Shown here: positions 21,442 to 33,420 of the stretch, in pieces | Layout: each line of letters begins with the position of its first letter | How positions within the stretch are numbered: position 1 is the first letter of the stretch | Assembly: GCF_901000735.1 (NCBI RefSeq) | Contig: NC_081543.1 | Location: 8,911,921-8,975,920, forward strand | DNA: 64,000 bases | Origin: Corylus avellana | Taxonomy: Eukaryota > Streptophyta > Magnoliopsida > Fagales > Betulaceae | Direction: 5' to 3' | Translations under genes and position numbers: made by a program | Notes under the pieces: model-generated | Database searches by the model: none | Told to the model about the DNA's origin: nothing | What the model saw: only the letters and a program-made list of their open reading frames with translations

Positions 21442-22642
21442 TAGGGGTGTACAATCGATTGTGGTTACGATTATTCTCTCCTAATCGCAATGGCAACCGG
21501 TTTAGGGTCATTTTAAAATAACTGCAACCGCTGTGCCGGTTATGCAATTCTTGAAGGCCGGTTATAAACTGGTAACAATTTTTCATAAAAATTCAAAATA
21601 CGATTTTTTTTTAGCCATAAGTTGTTGCACTATTTTATTTTTTTTTGATATTTTTATACTTTGATATTTGATTAAATTTAATGATATTTTTATACTTTCA
21701 ATAAAAAAATATACGTTCATAATTTATTACATTAAATTTTGATTTCCTTAAGAAGAGTTTTAAATCAATTGTATTATATATAGTTTAGTAGGTTAATCTC
21801 CTTAGTTATTTTCTATGACTATGCTTACATCAATGATGTATAACAAGAATTTAATAGATTTTGGATTTTTTTTTTTATAGAGATGATTTTTGAATATCAT
21901 TAAATTATTAAAAGTATAAAAATATCAAAAATTTGGGAGATCATGACCCATCTCCACATAACCCCACCACTATGTAACTATTTGTCAAATATCAAAAAGT
22001 TGAGCAAAGAACATTTGATATATTAATAAAATTATTTTTAATATATATAAATTATGGGTAATTACCTTTTCCCCCATCAATTATAACGCATTGTCACTTT
22101 ACCCCCATGAAGTGATAACTCTACTACCCGACCCTATCAAACTACCATTTTGTGCCCAAAACCCCCATTCCGTTAGTCAAAGGTGTTAACTTAGATGATC
22201 AACCCATCATGTGCGCCCCACATGCCATCTTGAAATGACAATGTGTTTTAGTTGATGAGGACAAAGTGACAATGCGTTGTAGTTGATGAGAAAAATGTGA
22301 GATTGAAAATTTCAAGATGGCATGTGGGGCACACGTGACGGGTTAACCGTCTGAGTTAATGCCTTTGACTGATGGAAGGGAGTTTTGGGCACAAAATAAT
22401 AGTTTAATAGGATCGATCAGTAGGGTTTTTTAATTCATAGAGCAAAGTGACAATGCATTGTAGTTGATGAGGGGAAAATGTAATTACCTCTATAAATTAT
22501 AAACCAAATACTTGTTACCCGGTTATTAATTGCTTTTCTCAATTCTTATAATCGGTAATTGTAACTGGCTTAGGCGGTTATCCGGTTGTGGTTATGCAGT
22601 TATCCAGTTAGCGATTAATAACGATCTTGTTTGTACACCCTA
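21442..22642. mobile_element. hAT-type MITE (TAGGGGTGTACA ends)
   Basis: Termini TAGGGGTGTACAATCG and TTTGTACACCCTA, with flanking 8-mers CCAACTAG and CTAACTAA (6 of 8 identical), consistent with hAT 8-bp duplication. Subterminal GGTTATNNGGTTGTGG-like words recur on both arms. It contains a nested MULE-type MITE. Confidence 0.75.
22056..22490. mobile_element. MULE-type MITE, copy 2
   Basis: 435 bp with inverted ends GGGTAATTACCTTTTCCCCC and (reverse) GAGGTAATTACATTTTCCCC. Perfect 10-bp duplication TATAAATTAT at 22046-22055 and 22491-22500. Confidence 0.9.
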
Positions 22643-23660
22643 CTAACTAAGATGTTGACTCGGTTGAGCGACTAGAGGATGATAGACTATTGCACCTTAT
22701 TCATTGAAGTAACTAAGTTGAATAAGCTTCTTACAAAAATAAAAACTAAGTTGAATAAGCCGGTAGAATTAAACTCCCTACTTGTACAACTATGCAAGCA
22801 AAGATGCAATTTGCTTTCATTAACTAAGATGGTCTGATCACAAAATTATAGAAAAAGCATTCCATTTTACATTTACTGAAAATCCAAGTGTGGGATTTTG
22901 TTTTAAATTCTTGGTGTAATGAATATGGAATTAGATTATTAGAAGATAGATAGATTTGAGTCATTAAAACACCAGCACAATTTTGTAAAGGATATTATGA
23001 GTCGTGTCATGTGTGCTTGACAAGTCTATTACAACCCTTTCTTCTCTGTTTTTGTTTAGTTGCTGTAATACCCAATTATACAACAACTATATGTAATTTA
23101 CACAAGGCAATTTTATAATTGTAAATATAATAATAATAATAATAAATTCAGCACGTACACACGTGTGATGTTAGCCACATGGTACAACCATGTGGCGGAG
23201 CCCAAGCAATTAAAAAGTCAGAAATTTCGAAAAGTGTTATCGTGTGTTGAAAACTTTTCGCTCCTACATAGGGGCCACATTCTGCTCTGACCCGATCTTA
23301 CGGTCTCCAGCCACGTGTCTACCCAAGCATACCCCTTTGGATTTTTAAAATTTAAATATTTATTTAAAAAACATTAAACCATTTTGTCACTCACATCCCT
23401 CCTAAACAGCCTCCCGTCATGGACTCGTGCCCACCGTCCGATCGCGAGTTATTGGTGGAACATGATCCATCAGTTGTGGTGGTTTATGTTTCATACCAAA
23501 ATCGGACGGTAATCAAGAAGCCTGTGACCGTTACATCCACGACAGCCCGTGACGGACGTTAAAAAGGCAATTACCTTCGTCTTCCGAATGGTAAAAAGCC
23601 ACGTGTCAGGCTCATTGTGTTCATACCCGTCGGATCATGGCCGTTTACGAAAGGCCCACT
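22643..23660. other. intergenic, possible gypsy LTR start and upstream region
   Basis: TGTAATACCCAATTATAC at 23066 resembles a gypsy LTR start but has no partner. An (AAT)n patch lies at about 23128-23147. From 23160 the composition turns less AT-rich and ACGTG-core motifs appear (CACGTGTC near 23313, CCACGTGTCAGG near 23600), compatible with a plant promoter. No open frame. Confidence 0.4.
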
Positions 23661-23689
23661 TGGAGTTAAATTGGATCGGCATCTCACGT

Positions 23690-24058
23690 TTTACTCTTCT
23701 CCCCAGACAAACAAAAACAAGTGAACATCCCAAGAGAAGAAAACAAAAGGAGTAAACCACTTGCGAAGGTATCACGCACGCACACTCTCTCGCTCTCTCT
23801 CTCTTTGCTTTATTTTCCTATCTCACCGTCGATTCGCCGGAACCCTAATTCGATCCGACGGAAACTCGAAGACTCCAGTAAGTACATAGACTTCGGCGAC
23901 TTTGTGCTTAACTTTTGTTAGGTTTGAGGTGTGTGCTCTGGTTGAGAGTATTGAAAGACTTAACCCTAGGGATTTTTGTTGTGGAGCAGTAGATGAGCGT
24001 ACGATTGGGGAGCAGTTGAGAGATCAAACGGGCCGGATTTCGTCACCGGATGGAGGGA
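23690..24058 (+). promoter_or_regulatory. probable 5' UTR exon(s) and promoter of the agenet gene
   Basis: Contains a CT-rich initiator-type stretch (about 23785-23810) and a leader-like sequence with CCGGAACCCTAATTCGATCC. There are two possible splice donors: CTCCA|GTAAGT at 23878 and GAGGGAG|GTAGCG at 24059. An AG acceptor (GGAGCAG) lies at about 23987, so two small 5' UTR exons are possible. The coding start at 36756 is preceded by an acceptor (TTTTGTAG|GGATACACCC), which demands an upstream non-coding exon, and this is the best candidate seen. Linkage over 12.7 kb is inference. Confidence 0.45.
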
Positions 24059-24602
24059 GGTAGCGTCTCTAGACTTACTTGTTCTGGTACTGTTCATTTC
24101 CTACATTTCTTAAAGTGATAGGCTTTGTTTTGTATGTAAATTTGAGAAGAGATGTTGCTTGGTTTGCTTGCAAATGGTGAGTTTACTTTCAAACAGTTGC
24201 TCAGTTTATTTTATCAATTATTTGACTGGCTACTTTTTTACTCCGGAAAACAATCATTTACTAGGTTAATCTTTAAATTGATTAAAAGCGTTAGTTCGTT
24301 TGTATGTATATATATCTTTTAGGTGGTGTTCAGGTTGTAGGTGAGGATAAGTGCTTGTATAACCAGTTTGAGAAATGGGTTTTACCGTTATTTAAGTTGT
24401 TTTGATAGGTAAATAGACTTGTCATTTCTCAACAGAGAAGAGATAAGGTTTGTTAATGCACTACTTTATAAATTTATAAACCAGGATGCTACCTAGCAAG
24501 CTTTGTCCCAATAGTTTTTTCTTTTTTTGGAAATTACATAGAATGAATCAGGCAATTGAAGTAGGTGCTTCTTCCTTGTTAGTTTACTCTTGAATAGAAC
24601 TT

Positions 24603-24814
24603 TAAGAATAAATTTCCACTGTCATCCCTAAATCTTGGTGATATGGAGAAACGTTAAGAATTATCTGAACATGTGACCTTTCTTCTTGTGTAATATTTTT
24701 TAAGAATAAACTTCCACTGTGTCTTAGGTGTGAGTGTGTCATCTCTAAATCTTGGTGATATGGAGAAACGTTAAGAATTATCTGAACATGTGACCTTTCT
24801 TCTTGTGTAATATT
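24603..24814 (+). repeat. tandem duplication of about 95 bp, second copy with 19-bp insert
   Basis: 24603-24697 and 24701-24814 both run from TAAGAATAAA(T/C)TTCCACTGT to CTTCTTGTGTAATATT. Copy 2 carries an extra GTCTTAGGTGTGAGTGTGT after the first 20 bases. Confidence 0.85.
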
Positions 24815-24899
24815 GGGCAAATTGGAGTTCTATGCCTCTTAGTGCATCTAGGATGGATGGTGTTTTAGAGTTGTGTTCTCGATGGGTTGGAGGAAGTGA

Positions 24900-27560
24900 G
24901 AACTTTTATGATGACCTTTCTTCTTGTGGAATCGTTGGTTATCTGTGAATTCGAAAAAGTCACCCTAATGGAGGAGATTAGTTGGTGGCAAAAGTATAGG
25001 ACTCTTTGGCTTAAAGAGGTTGATAAATGCACAAAGTTCTTTCATTGGGTGACCAACTCAAGTAGGAGAAACAACTCCATTGAAGCTTTGTTTGTAAATG
25101 GCTTAGTCTCTTCTGATCAATCTGCTATCAAGGAACACATTTTGCAATACTATGATAGTTTGTTTTCATAATTGTTCAACTGGCGGCCTAAGCTGGATGG
25201 CCTTCTTGCTTTTGACTCCATGGATGTGGTGGAAGCCGCTAGGCTAGAGAGTTCGTTTGAGGAGGAGGTTCTTGAGGTTGTGAAAGGTTTGAACAGTGAC
25301 AAGGCACCTAGGCTTGATGGTTTTTCTATGGCTTTCTTTCAAGCTTGCTGGGATGTAATCGAGACAGACATTATTGGGGCATTCCATGATTTTCATGCTC
25401 GTAGTAAGTTTGAAAAAAGTGTCAATGCCACCTTCATTGCTCCTATTTCGAAGAAATCAGGGGCTATTGATCTTAAGGACTTTTAACCTATTAGTCTTGT
25501 GAGTGAGTTTGTAAGATTATTGCCAAAACCTTGCCAATAGATTGAGAAGGGTTATGGAGAAGATTATTTTGAAGTCCCATAATGCGTTTGTTCAAGGTAG
25601 GCAAAATCTTGGCTCCGTTCTCATTGCTAACAAATGCTTGGATAGTAGAATTTGATCCTCTAAGCTAGAGGTGATACGCAAACTGGATATTGAGAAGACT
25701 TATGATCATGTCAATTAGGATTTCTTACTTTACTTGCTAAAGAGGTGTGGTTTTGGCGAGAAATGATGTTCTTGGATAGCACATTGTATTTTTTTGGTGC
25801 GCTTTTTCATTTTGGTGAATGGCGATTCATTTGGTTTCTTCAGTAGCTTTCGTGGCTTGAGACAGGGAGTTCTATCGTCTTTTCTCTTTGTTATTATTAT
25901 GGAGGCTTTAAGTAGAATGCTTTATGCTACTTTTAATGGGGGTTTTCCCTTAGGCTTTAATATGGGGTCTAGTCATTTGGGTGTGGTTAAGATTTCACAT
26001 ATGTTGTTTGCGGATGATACTTTTGTTTTCTGCGAGGCTAAGCTGGACCATCTTCCTTATGTGCGTGCTTTATTTTTATGTTTTGAAGCTGCCTTTGGCT
26101 TGAGGATTAAGTTGGCCAAGTCAGAAATGTTCCTTGTGGGTAATGTTGAGAATGTGGATGGGTTGATTGGCATTTTGGGTTGTGGGGTTTCCTCCTTGCC
26201 TTTGAAATATTTTGGTCTTCTATTGGGGGGTCTCTTTTAAGGCCAAGTCGATTTGGGGTAGAGTTATTGAAAAGATAGAACATCATTTGGCTAGTTGGAA
26301 AATGATGTACTTGTCTAAGGGTGGTAGGGTTGCCCTAATAAAGAGCGCACTCTCCAATTTGCTTACATATTTTTTGTTCCTCTTCTCTCTTCTTGCGGGT
26401 GTTGCAAACCGCATAGAGAAGCTTTATCATGATTTCTTATCGGGTGGGTTGGTGAAGAGTTCAAATTTTACTTAGTTAGTTGGTCCAAGGTCTGCTATTC
26501 GATATGTGAGGGAGGGTTGGGTGTACAAAACTTGTTAAAATTCAACTGTGCTCTTTTGGGAAAATGGCTTTGGAGCTATGCGCATGAGAGAGAGGCGTGC
26601 TGAAGAGTTGTGGACTCTAAATTTGGCAGTTCGATGGGTGGGTGGTGTTTTAATGAGCCTTTTGGTTTGTATGGGTTGGGGGATGTATTCAAGTCATACT
26701 AGGTTTGAGGTGGGAGATTGCACCAGTTTTAGATTTTGGCATGATCTGTGGTGTGGGTACAAGGCCCTTAAGGAAGCCTTTCTAGATTTATATGGTATTG
26801 CCTATGCATAGGATGCTTTAGTAGCGACTCACTTGAAGTTTTCTGGTGATTCATTCAGTGGAATGTAAGCTTTGTTAGAGTGGTTCATGATTGGGAAATC
26901 GATGTCTTTGTCTTGTTCTCTAATTTATCGTACTCAATTAGAGTGAGACAAGATGGTAAATACAAGTTTTGGTGGTCCTCCTTCAGAAAAGGGATGTTTG
27001 CTATTAGATCCTTCGATAATGTCCTTTCTTGTAACAATGATGTTCCTCTCCCTTGGAAGAATATTTGGTGGACTAAGGTTCCTTTGATGACGGCTTTTTT
27101 GCTTGGTTGGCAGCCCTAGGGTAGATCCTACTACGGACAGTCTTAGGAAGCAACATGTCATTGTGGTTTATAGGTGTTGTATGTACAAGAAGAATGGTAG
27201 TTCGTGGACCATCTTCTTCTCCATTGCGAGGTCTCTTGCGCCTTATGGAATGCTTTTTTCAATCATTTTGGGCTGCCTTGGATGATGCCTAGTAGCGTAG
27301 CTGACTTGTTTGCTTGTTGGTGGACTGGTGGTAGCACTTAGAGTGCTGCTGTGTCGAAGATGGTGCGTTCTTGCCTTTTGTGGTGTTTTTTGAGATCCTA
27401 AGATGGCGTTGGCGGAGCTTGAGTCCTTTTTCTTTCTTACTTTTTATGCTTGGACAACAGCGTTTGTAGCTCCTTAGAAGTTTAGTTTTCATAATTTTTT
27501 TTTCCCCTCCTCCTATCTAGGTATTTCTCATGTATACTTCATGTGCACCTAAGTAACGCT
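24900..27560 (+). mobile_element. L1-type LINE, 5'-truncated and frameshifted
   Basis: Encodes ORF2 pieces in order: the endonuclease-RT linker (EEISWWQKYRTLWLKEVDKC), the RT N-terminal region (KGLNSDKAPRLDGFSMAFFQ), the RT palm with FADD at 26007-26018, the thumb (KSIWGRVIEKIEHHLASWK), and the zf-RVT domain (KFWWSSFRKGMFAIRS). Stops and frameshifts split it into at least six frames, so it is dead. The endonuclease domain is missing. It lies in the same orientation as the agenet gene, within its presumed first intron. No clean poly(A) or TSD was delimited. Confidence 0.9.
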
Positions 27561-27639
27561 TACAAGTTATGCCGTTGCATGATGGCCACTTTGTTCCTTA
27601 TCTCTTTAGCCCTTTGTATCATTTTTTCTTTTCTATTCA

Positions 27640-27860
27640 ATCTACATATTATTGGTCTCTCATATACCCACTAAACAATTTTATTTTATTATTATTATTA
27701 TTAATTTTTTTTTATGATTCTGATTATCATTAATATTATTACTATTGTTATTATAATTACATTATTATTATTATTAATATTATTATCGTTATTTACTTAT
27801 CAAAAAAAAATATTATTATTGTTATTTTTATCATTATTATTTTGGAGGAATTGAGTGAAA
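27640..27860. repeat. ATT/TTA-rich microsatellite region
   Basis: Long stretch of TATTATTATT and related trinucleotide words with little else. Confidence 0.8.
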
Positions 27861-28819
27861 TGCAATTGAATGTTTGTGCAATTGTGTGTACAAACTTGGT
27901 TGTATGCTCAATTGCTTAGACAAAGTTGGTTTTGGGATGTTATCTTTGCCAGTTGAATGGGATTCATGTGTGTCAAATCTTTATTTATGAATTGAAAGTA
28001 TTCTAGGTTAGTATATCAAAATTCTTGTACTCTGACTAGCAGTACCATGTAATTGCTAGTGGTACTTACTAGGTACCATTGATATTTTCTCACTATTGTG
28101 ATGCTTTTTAACTAGTTTAGGGTCGAATGCTCTTTTCTTTTCCCCACTTTAACCATATTGTAGCATGTGGCGCATGCCCTTGCTTCTGTTCAAGTTGTAA
28201 GACTTAGTTTTAATTTGATCTTCTAAGTATATGCTTGCTTCTTGATCAAGTATCTCAAGATGATGTTTGTATCTTGGGGAAAATGATCTAGAAGATTGTT
28301 TTTCTAATTCAAGTGTACTATTTCCTGCTGTAGTCTCCAATATGGTTTTACTTTTATATAACCTCATCGCTTCAACATAATTAGGTTTAGTTGTGTAATT
28401 GTCTTCACCATTAGTTATTATTTACACCCACCCCCTCCAAAAAAAATATAAATATTTTCTATGCTTGCTTTTCATTGTTCCACTAAATTCATTGTGTAGA
28501 GTTCTACATATATGTTGCATATGCTAATTTGTGAAGTTGGTGAAGTGTTTGGAGGAATGTAACTGGATGAAATCACTATAAATGAAGAAGATTTAACAAA
28601 GGAAGGGGTTTCATTTTCTTCCTTTTTTTTTTTTTTTTGTTTGTTTCAAATAGTCTACAAAGGGTAATATATAAATTTTTGATTGATCCTTTTTTATTTT
28701 TTTTCTAATCAAATAAGGAAAAGGGTACATAAGGTGGGTCATTCCCATTCTTGATCCGAATGGAGTAAAGAATGAGAGACCAGTTGGGAATGCTTCCGAA
28801 CCCAAAGGTTGAAAGTGGC
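27861..28819. other. intronic/intergenic DNA without gene
   Basis: AT-rich, with a T tract at about 28623-28639. No repeat ends or frames could be supported. Confidence 0.4.
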
Positions 28820-29764
28820 CTATCGAACTACATAATGTGCACAATAAAGTGCACTACAAATAAGGCAAATAACAAAAGAAAACAGAAAAGTACAATCTTG
28901 AATAGCTTGAAATGCAGCTTGGGCTTCACCAAAGGTAGTGGCAGACGAGAGACACGTGATGGCAGCATGGATAATTTTACTGTTAGAGAATCTAATAATC
29001 ACAATTGCAAAGGAGAGACCTCTCTTAACCACAATAGCAACGCACAGTGGCAGAACAAATATCAAAGCGTTCCAACACAAAGCCAAAAACCGAGTCTCTA
29101 CCCAAAGATAATACATCACAAAAATAGGGAGACTACTTACACATAACAACATAAAATAAAAGACAATAAGAAAAAAACTACAAGAAACCCAAACCAAAGG
29201 GACACTGGAGCGAGGGTAGGAGCGGAGATAGGCGGGTGAAGGACAGATTGGAGGAGCCACGTGTGGAAGACAGCTCTCCACGCTCCAAAGCGTGTTGTCC
29301 ACGCGTCTGCGAGTGAGATCCACTCTCGCGTGCGTGTGGCGCACGCTCCGGCGAGTGTTGGCCAGACGGAGGTGCTGATGGTTGCGTCGGGAAGCGTAGA
29401 GGTCGTAGAGCATGGTGGTGAGGCACGTGTGATGGAGGAGCTGCCTAGTATTGACAGATCGGGTTTTGAGAAAACCAAAACGGGAAACACCAGTTAGGGG
29501 GCTGCGAAGGTTGATGGATGGCAGGTGGAGGTTGGGCTCGGCCGATTTGTGGCGGAGATGGGACGGTGTTGAATGATGAAGGCAAAGGAGCAGTCGGAGC
29601 TGATGTAATGGGGAAGGAACAACTGGAAACGATAGAGAGAAAGAAGGAAAACAAGAGAAAAAGAGAAGAAACGGATGGAGAACAAGGGTGGAAAGGAGGA
29701 GGGAGGGAAAGAATTCCATCCCTCCTCCCTCAGGCATCCGCACAAGGCGGATGAAAAACCTCAC
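28820..29764 (-). mobile_element. retroelement fragment with long ORF and RNase H-like tail
   Basis: A 314-codon frame on the minus strand. Its last third contains AIVIIRFSNSKIIHAAITCL followed by GEAQAAFQAIQDC, which matches the pattern of the RVT_3/RNase H domain found at the end of plant LINE ORF2 proteins (IRDSNGK...GEAQAAL). The first two thirds are Ser/Pro/Leu-rich, of low complexity, and look like untranslated leader rather than protein. I read it as a rearranged retroelement remnant; the long frame itself is probably not a gene. Confidence 0.45.
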
Positions 29765-29868
29765 AAGGAGGTAGAAAACTTCTCTTAAAGAGAAGGGGGG
29801 AGCTTCTCTCCCTTTATTGTGCGTTCAATTGTAAGCATGCTGATATAGGAAGCATGTAGAAAAATAAA

Positions 29869-30199
29869 GGGAAAAGTTCACATTCCATTCTTGAAACTAC
29901 CACTCAATTGACAATGTCCTCCCCAAACTTTCAATTGCGACAATGCCCCCCAAGGCTAGTAAAAAGACAGAAGTGGCCATAGTTTTTTTTCAATAAGATA
30001 AAAATATTCTAATAAATTAAAAAAAGAAACTTTTTTAAATTTTCACACCCTGAATTTTTTTTTTTAAATTGTTTTATTTTTATTTTATTAAGGATATTTT
30101 CGTCATTTGGGGGACATTGTCGCAATTGAAAGTTTTTTTTTGGGGGGGGGGGACATTGTCAATTGAGTGGTAGTTTGGGGGGGTATGTGAACTTTTCCC
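29869..30199. mobile_element. MULE-type MITE, copy 3
   Basis: 331 bp, ends GGGAAAAGTTCACATTCC and GGTATGTGAACTTTTCCC, with a perfect 9-bp duplication AAAAATAAA at 29860-29868 and 30200-30208. The G run in the right arm is unusually long. Confidence 0.9.
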
Positions 30200-30620
30200 A
30201 AAAATAAAATAAAATTTGTAAAAGAAAAGATAAACGATCTTGAATATGTTGATTTGTGCAAATTATGGAAACAAAACCCTTCTTTAAACATGTTGATTCA
30301 TACGTATTACCAGTACCAAAGGCATCAACAATTGGTTGATTCAAAAGAATACCTAAACACTGGAAGAACAAGAGAAACCTCTCTCTAGAAATTTTATTCT
30401 CCAAAATAAAGTCACTTGTTGCTTTTAAATAGGCTACAAGTCCTAACCTCCACACCAGCTCTCTTGTATACTTTGTGTGAGGGCCCTTCTCTTTCAATAA
30501 TATTATTATTATTCATAAAAAACAAAAATAAAAAGAAGCTAACCTCCATACTTTGGATTATTATACAATTTTATTAACTGATTCCCCTTCCAATGAAGTC
30601 TTGTCAAATTTGATCATAAG
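30200..30620 (-). mobile_element. LTR fragment, family C (partial)
   Basis: Shares an extended match with 35190-35400 and 36250-36330, for example GATCTTGAAT..., TTGATTCAAAAGAATACC and AAATAGGCTACAAGTCCTAA. It is therefore another piece of the LTR whose fuller copy lies at 35180-36560. Confidence 0.55.
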
Positions 30621-31019
30621 TTGCTTTTTTATTGTGAAGTAGGAAAGTTATATTATAACATGACAAACCAATTAACAAAACATTTTTCTCTCCAAAATTG
30701 TCAACATGAATATTAATTGAATCTAGTTCCTATGGATTTTCATCAAATAGTGGTGGGGTGTTCTAACCAACAATAATGAATTGAATGCCTTTTTCCAAAC
30801 GATTGGACTTTTATGAAACACTTTATATGAATCCCAATTTGTATCGCATCCCAATTTGTATCAGTTTGTTGCCTTCAGTATCATAGATTGGTGACAAACC
30901 CAATCCACGATACATTTGTCTTTTGTTAGATCATCTTCCATGACTTCTTAATCTTTTGTGCTTTTCTACTCCATTTAGCGTGGTTTTTATTTTATTTTAT
31001 TTTTTAAAATAATGTTGTA

Positions 31020-31830
31020 TATATCAAAAAGGAGAGAGGAGCGCATCCCTGATACATATGAAGTATACAAGAGAATGCCTAAGAAGAGGAAAATAGAAAG
31101 TTAAAAAAGCTAATCACTAAGGGAGCTAAACAAGCATCTGTCCAAGAAAATAGAGTAAAAAAGAAAAAGGACTTGAGCTCTTACAAGGTCCTATCTTAGA
31201 CTTCACAATTTCTCGTATTTCTTTCCTTCAGCAGGCTCCATATAAGGCACAAGGGAACCATTTTCTACATAACAGCACTCCGAGAACGACCACTCATCCA
31301 CCAACATGCAAACAAATCAACCACACGATTAGGCATAGCCTAGGACAGCCTAAAGTGACTGAAAAGGGCATTCCATATAACATCGGCGAGCTCACAGTAG
31401 AGGAGGAGATGATCGACGGACTCCTTGTTCAATTTGCACAAGCAGCATCTATTAACCACGATTCGATATCTCTTTCAAAATTGTCCATGGTAAGAATTTT
31501 CCCTAGAATTGTCGACCAAGCGAAAAAAGCCATTTTCAAGGGAGCCTTGGTCCGTCAAACATTCTTCCAAAGGAAAGGAATAGCCCCTTTACAAGCAAGG
31601 ACCTTGTAGAAAGATCTAACATCAAACGTCCCTTTGTGAGAGGGAGCCCACCAAAGCTTGTCCTCCCCTTCCCTTCTCGCTCTATTGGAGTACAATAAGG
31701 AATATAAGGAAGCCAACACATGCACTTCCCAATTGTGAGCCAAGCGGATAAAGCTAACATTCTACTGAAGGGAGCCACTCGACAAATCCATGTTAACAGC
31801 AACAGATGCATCCTTCACACTAGCCATGTT
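31020..31830 (-). mobile_element. L1-type LINE 3' fragment
   Basis: The minus strand encodes a zf-RVT domain: KLWWAPSHKGTFDVRSFYKV then FLWKNVWRTKAPLKMAFFAW, followed by a region ending in the usual 3' UTR (GTATACTTCATATGTATCAG). It is 5'-truncated and frameshifted. Confidence 0.8.
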
Positions 31831-31839
31831 AGATAAACT

Positions 31840-32930
31840 TGCTGTACCAAAAATAGTGCAAACCCAAGTGCAGGCTATCGCAAGTAATAAATTCTCGGTA
31901 AGTACAAGGTTGATCCACAAGAAATGGTAAAACACTAAAGTAAAATTCCTATTATTGTGCAGAAAAATTAAAAGAATTGATTTTTGTTTTTCACTATAAA
32001 GTGGAGCAATGAAGTAATTAAAGTAACAAAACTAAATTACGTAAAATAGAGCTACATAAAAATTAATGAGAAAAGTACTAGGGTTTCAAGGACATATTAT
32101 AACTCAACTAGGTAGAAATCAATTCTTCTGATCGGAAGATAAAATAACTAAGCACCAATCAAATATAAAATAGATTGAACATGGATTTGTTGGGAATTTG
32201 ATTTTTATAACAATGTGACAATAAATTAAGCATTCAATATATTTTCGAATCAAACAAAGTAAGCATTTGATATAAACAAAAATCATAATGAATCAAAATA
32301 AACTTGTCACTTGAAATTTTCTCAAATTAAAGAGCATCCCCAAAATTCAATCTCTAATCTATGAAGAACAATAAATAGTCTCAAGAACACATAATAAAAA
32401 TACTAAGCTTCACCCTTAACCCTAACTAGAGATTTAGCCACTAATAACTATGAAAATAAATTCAATAATCAAAGTACTAAATATTAAATTTTAACTAAAA
32501 GAAAAGAAACTGAAAATAAAAGTTAACCAGTGTAGCTGTACTTGGGTTGCGCCCCTCTGCGCTCTTTTAATGCATTATTACTTATCAAAAAAAAAAAAGT
32601 TAACCAGTGTAGCTCTAAACTGCTCTAGAGAAACCCCAATCTGGCTCCCCAGATGGAGCCTCAAAAAAACTCCTCTCTAGCTCCCAATGCTCTGTGTGGT
32701 GTCCCCCCTCCTTCATTGTTGTGCGAGTCTTCTTATATATATGGAATGAAACCTTTTTCTAGTTAATTTAGTAATCCATGTTAGAGTAGTCCACTTTGGT
32801 CTCTTATTCTTTTCCTTTTTTTAAAAAAATTTAATTTTAATTTTTTATCTTTGTATGTGGGCCCCATGGCAAATCTAGAGGATCAAAATCCTCCATCACG
32901 TTTAGCTGCTAAATTTAGAAAGCTCCATTA
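31840..32930 (-). mobile_element. non-coding LTR-like repeat (family D)
   Basis: Its 5'-proximal words (AAGTGCAGG...TCGCAAGTAAT and AAGGTTGATCCACAAG) resemble the end of family A in layout, and a leader-like CCTCTCTAGCTCCC stretch follows. No coding potential and no clear TSD. It hosts a LINE stub. Confidence 0.4.
32538..32597 (+). mobile_element. 60-bp LINE 3'-end stub with 17-bp TSD
   Basis: GTACTTGGGTTGCGCCCCTC through TTACTTATCAAAA is the common 3' terminus of the LINE family in this window plus its A tail. It is flanked by perfect copies of AGTTAACCAGTGTAGCT at 32521-32537 and 32598-32614. Confidence 0.88.
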
Positions 32931-32939
32931 ATTATGGTA

Positions 32940-33215
32940 TAGCTAGCGGGCCTTCTCGGGGAAGGAAGGGCAAGAATATTGTTTGATGGGTTTGCTTCTG
33001 TAACTTTGGGGGTCTTTTTGTGGGAGCTCATAGTGAGCTTAGGGTTGTTTTGGGTTTTAGGTGTCGGGCCTTCTTTACTTAGTTTTTATTTTGGGTCTTA
33101 TTGTGGGTTTTCGCGGGTTTTCCTATGTATACTTTTTGTGTACTTTGAGGCGCATTGCGCTTTTTGATATATACAACAATACATTAAAAAAATAAAAAAA
33201 AATAAAAAAATCCTC
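32940..33215 (+). mobile_element. LINE 3' UTR fragment
   Basis: Ends CCTATGTATACTTTTTGTGT, GAGGCGCATTGCGCTTTTTG and a degenerate A-rich tail, which is the same 3' UTR consensus as the other LINEs here. No protein domain remains. Confidence 0.6.
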
Positions 33216-33420
33216 CACGCTTCAGCACCTCGTAAGAACCCAATTCTTTTCTTTCTTATTTCGTCTTTTAGTTGGCCTTCCATATACCAAGTGTTACATG
33301 TCCTTCATGAAGAAAATCAACTCCACCTTTTACCGTTCATTCTCTCTTTTATTGTTTTGTAATAGCATTAAGATAACATTTTAAGCTAAAAATTATTATT
33401 GAACAATATCCCATAATTTT

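Noticed and set aside
23066..23160. Gypsy LTR start at TGTAATACCC
   Set aside because: Only the first few bases match the pattern; no purine tract upstream and no partner LTR, so it is not listed as an element.
29137..29754. Several overlapping frames on both strands at 29.1-29.75 kb
   Set aside because: GC-richer leader-like retroelement sequence is open in many frames by composition; no domain seen except the RNase H-like tail noted above.
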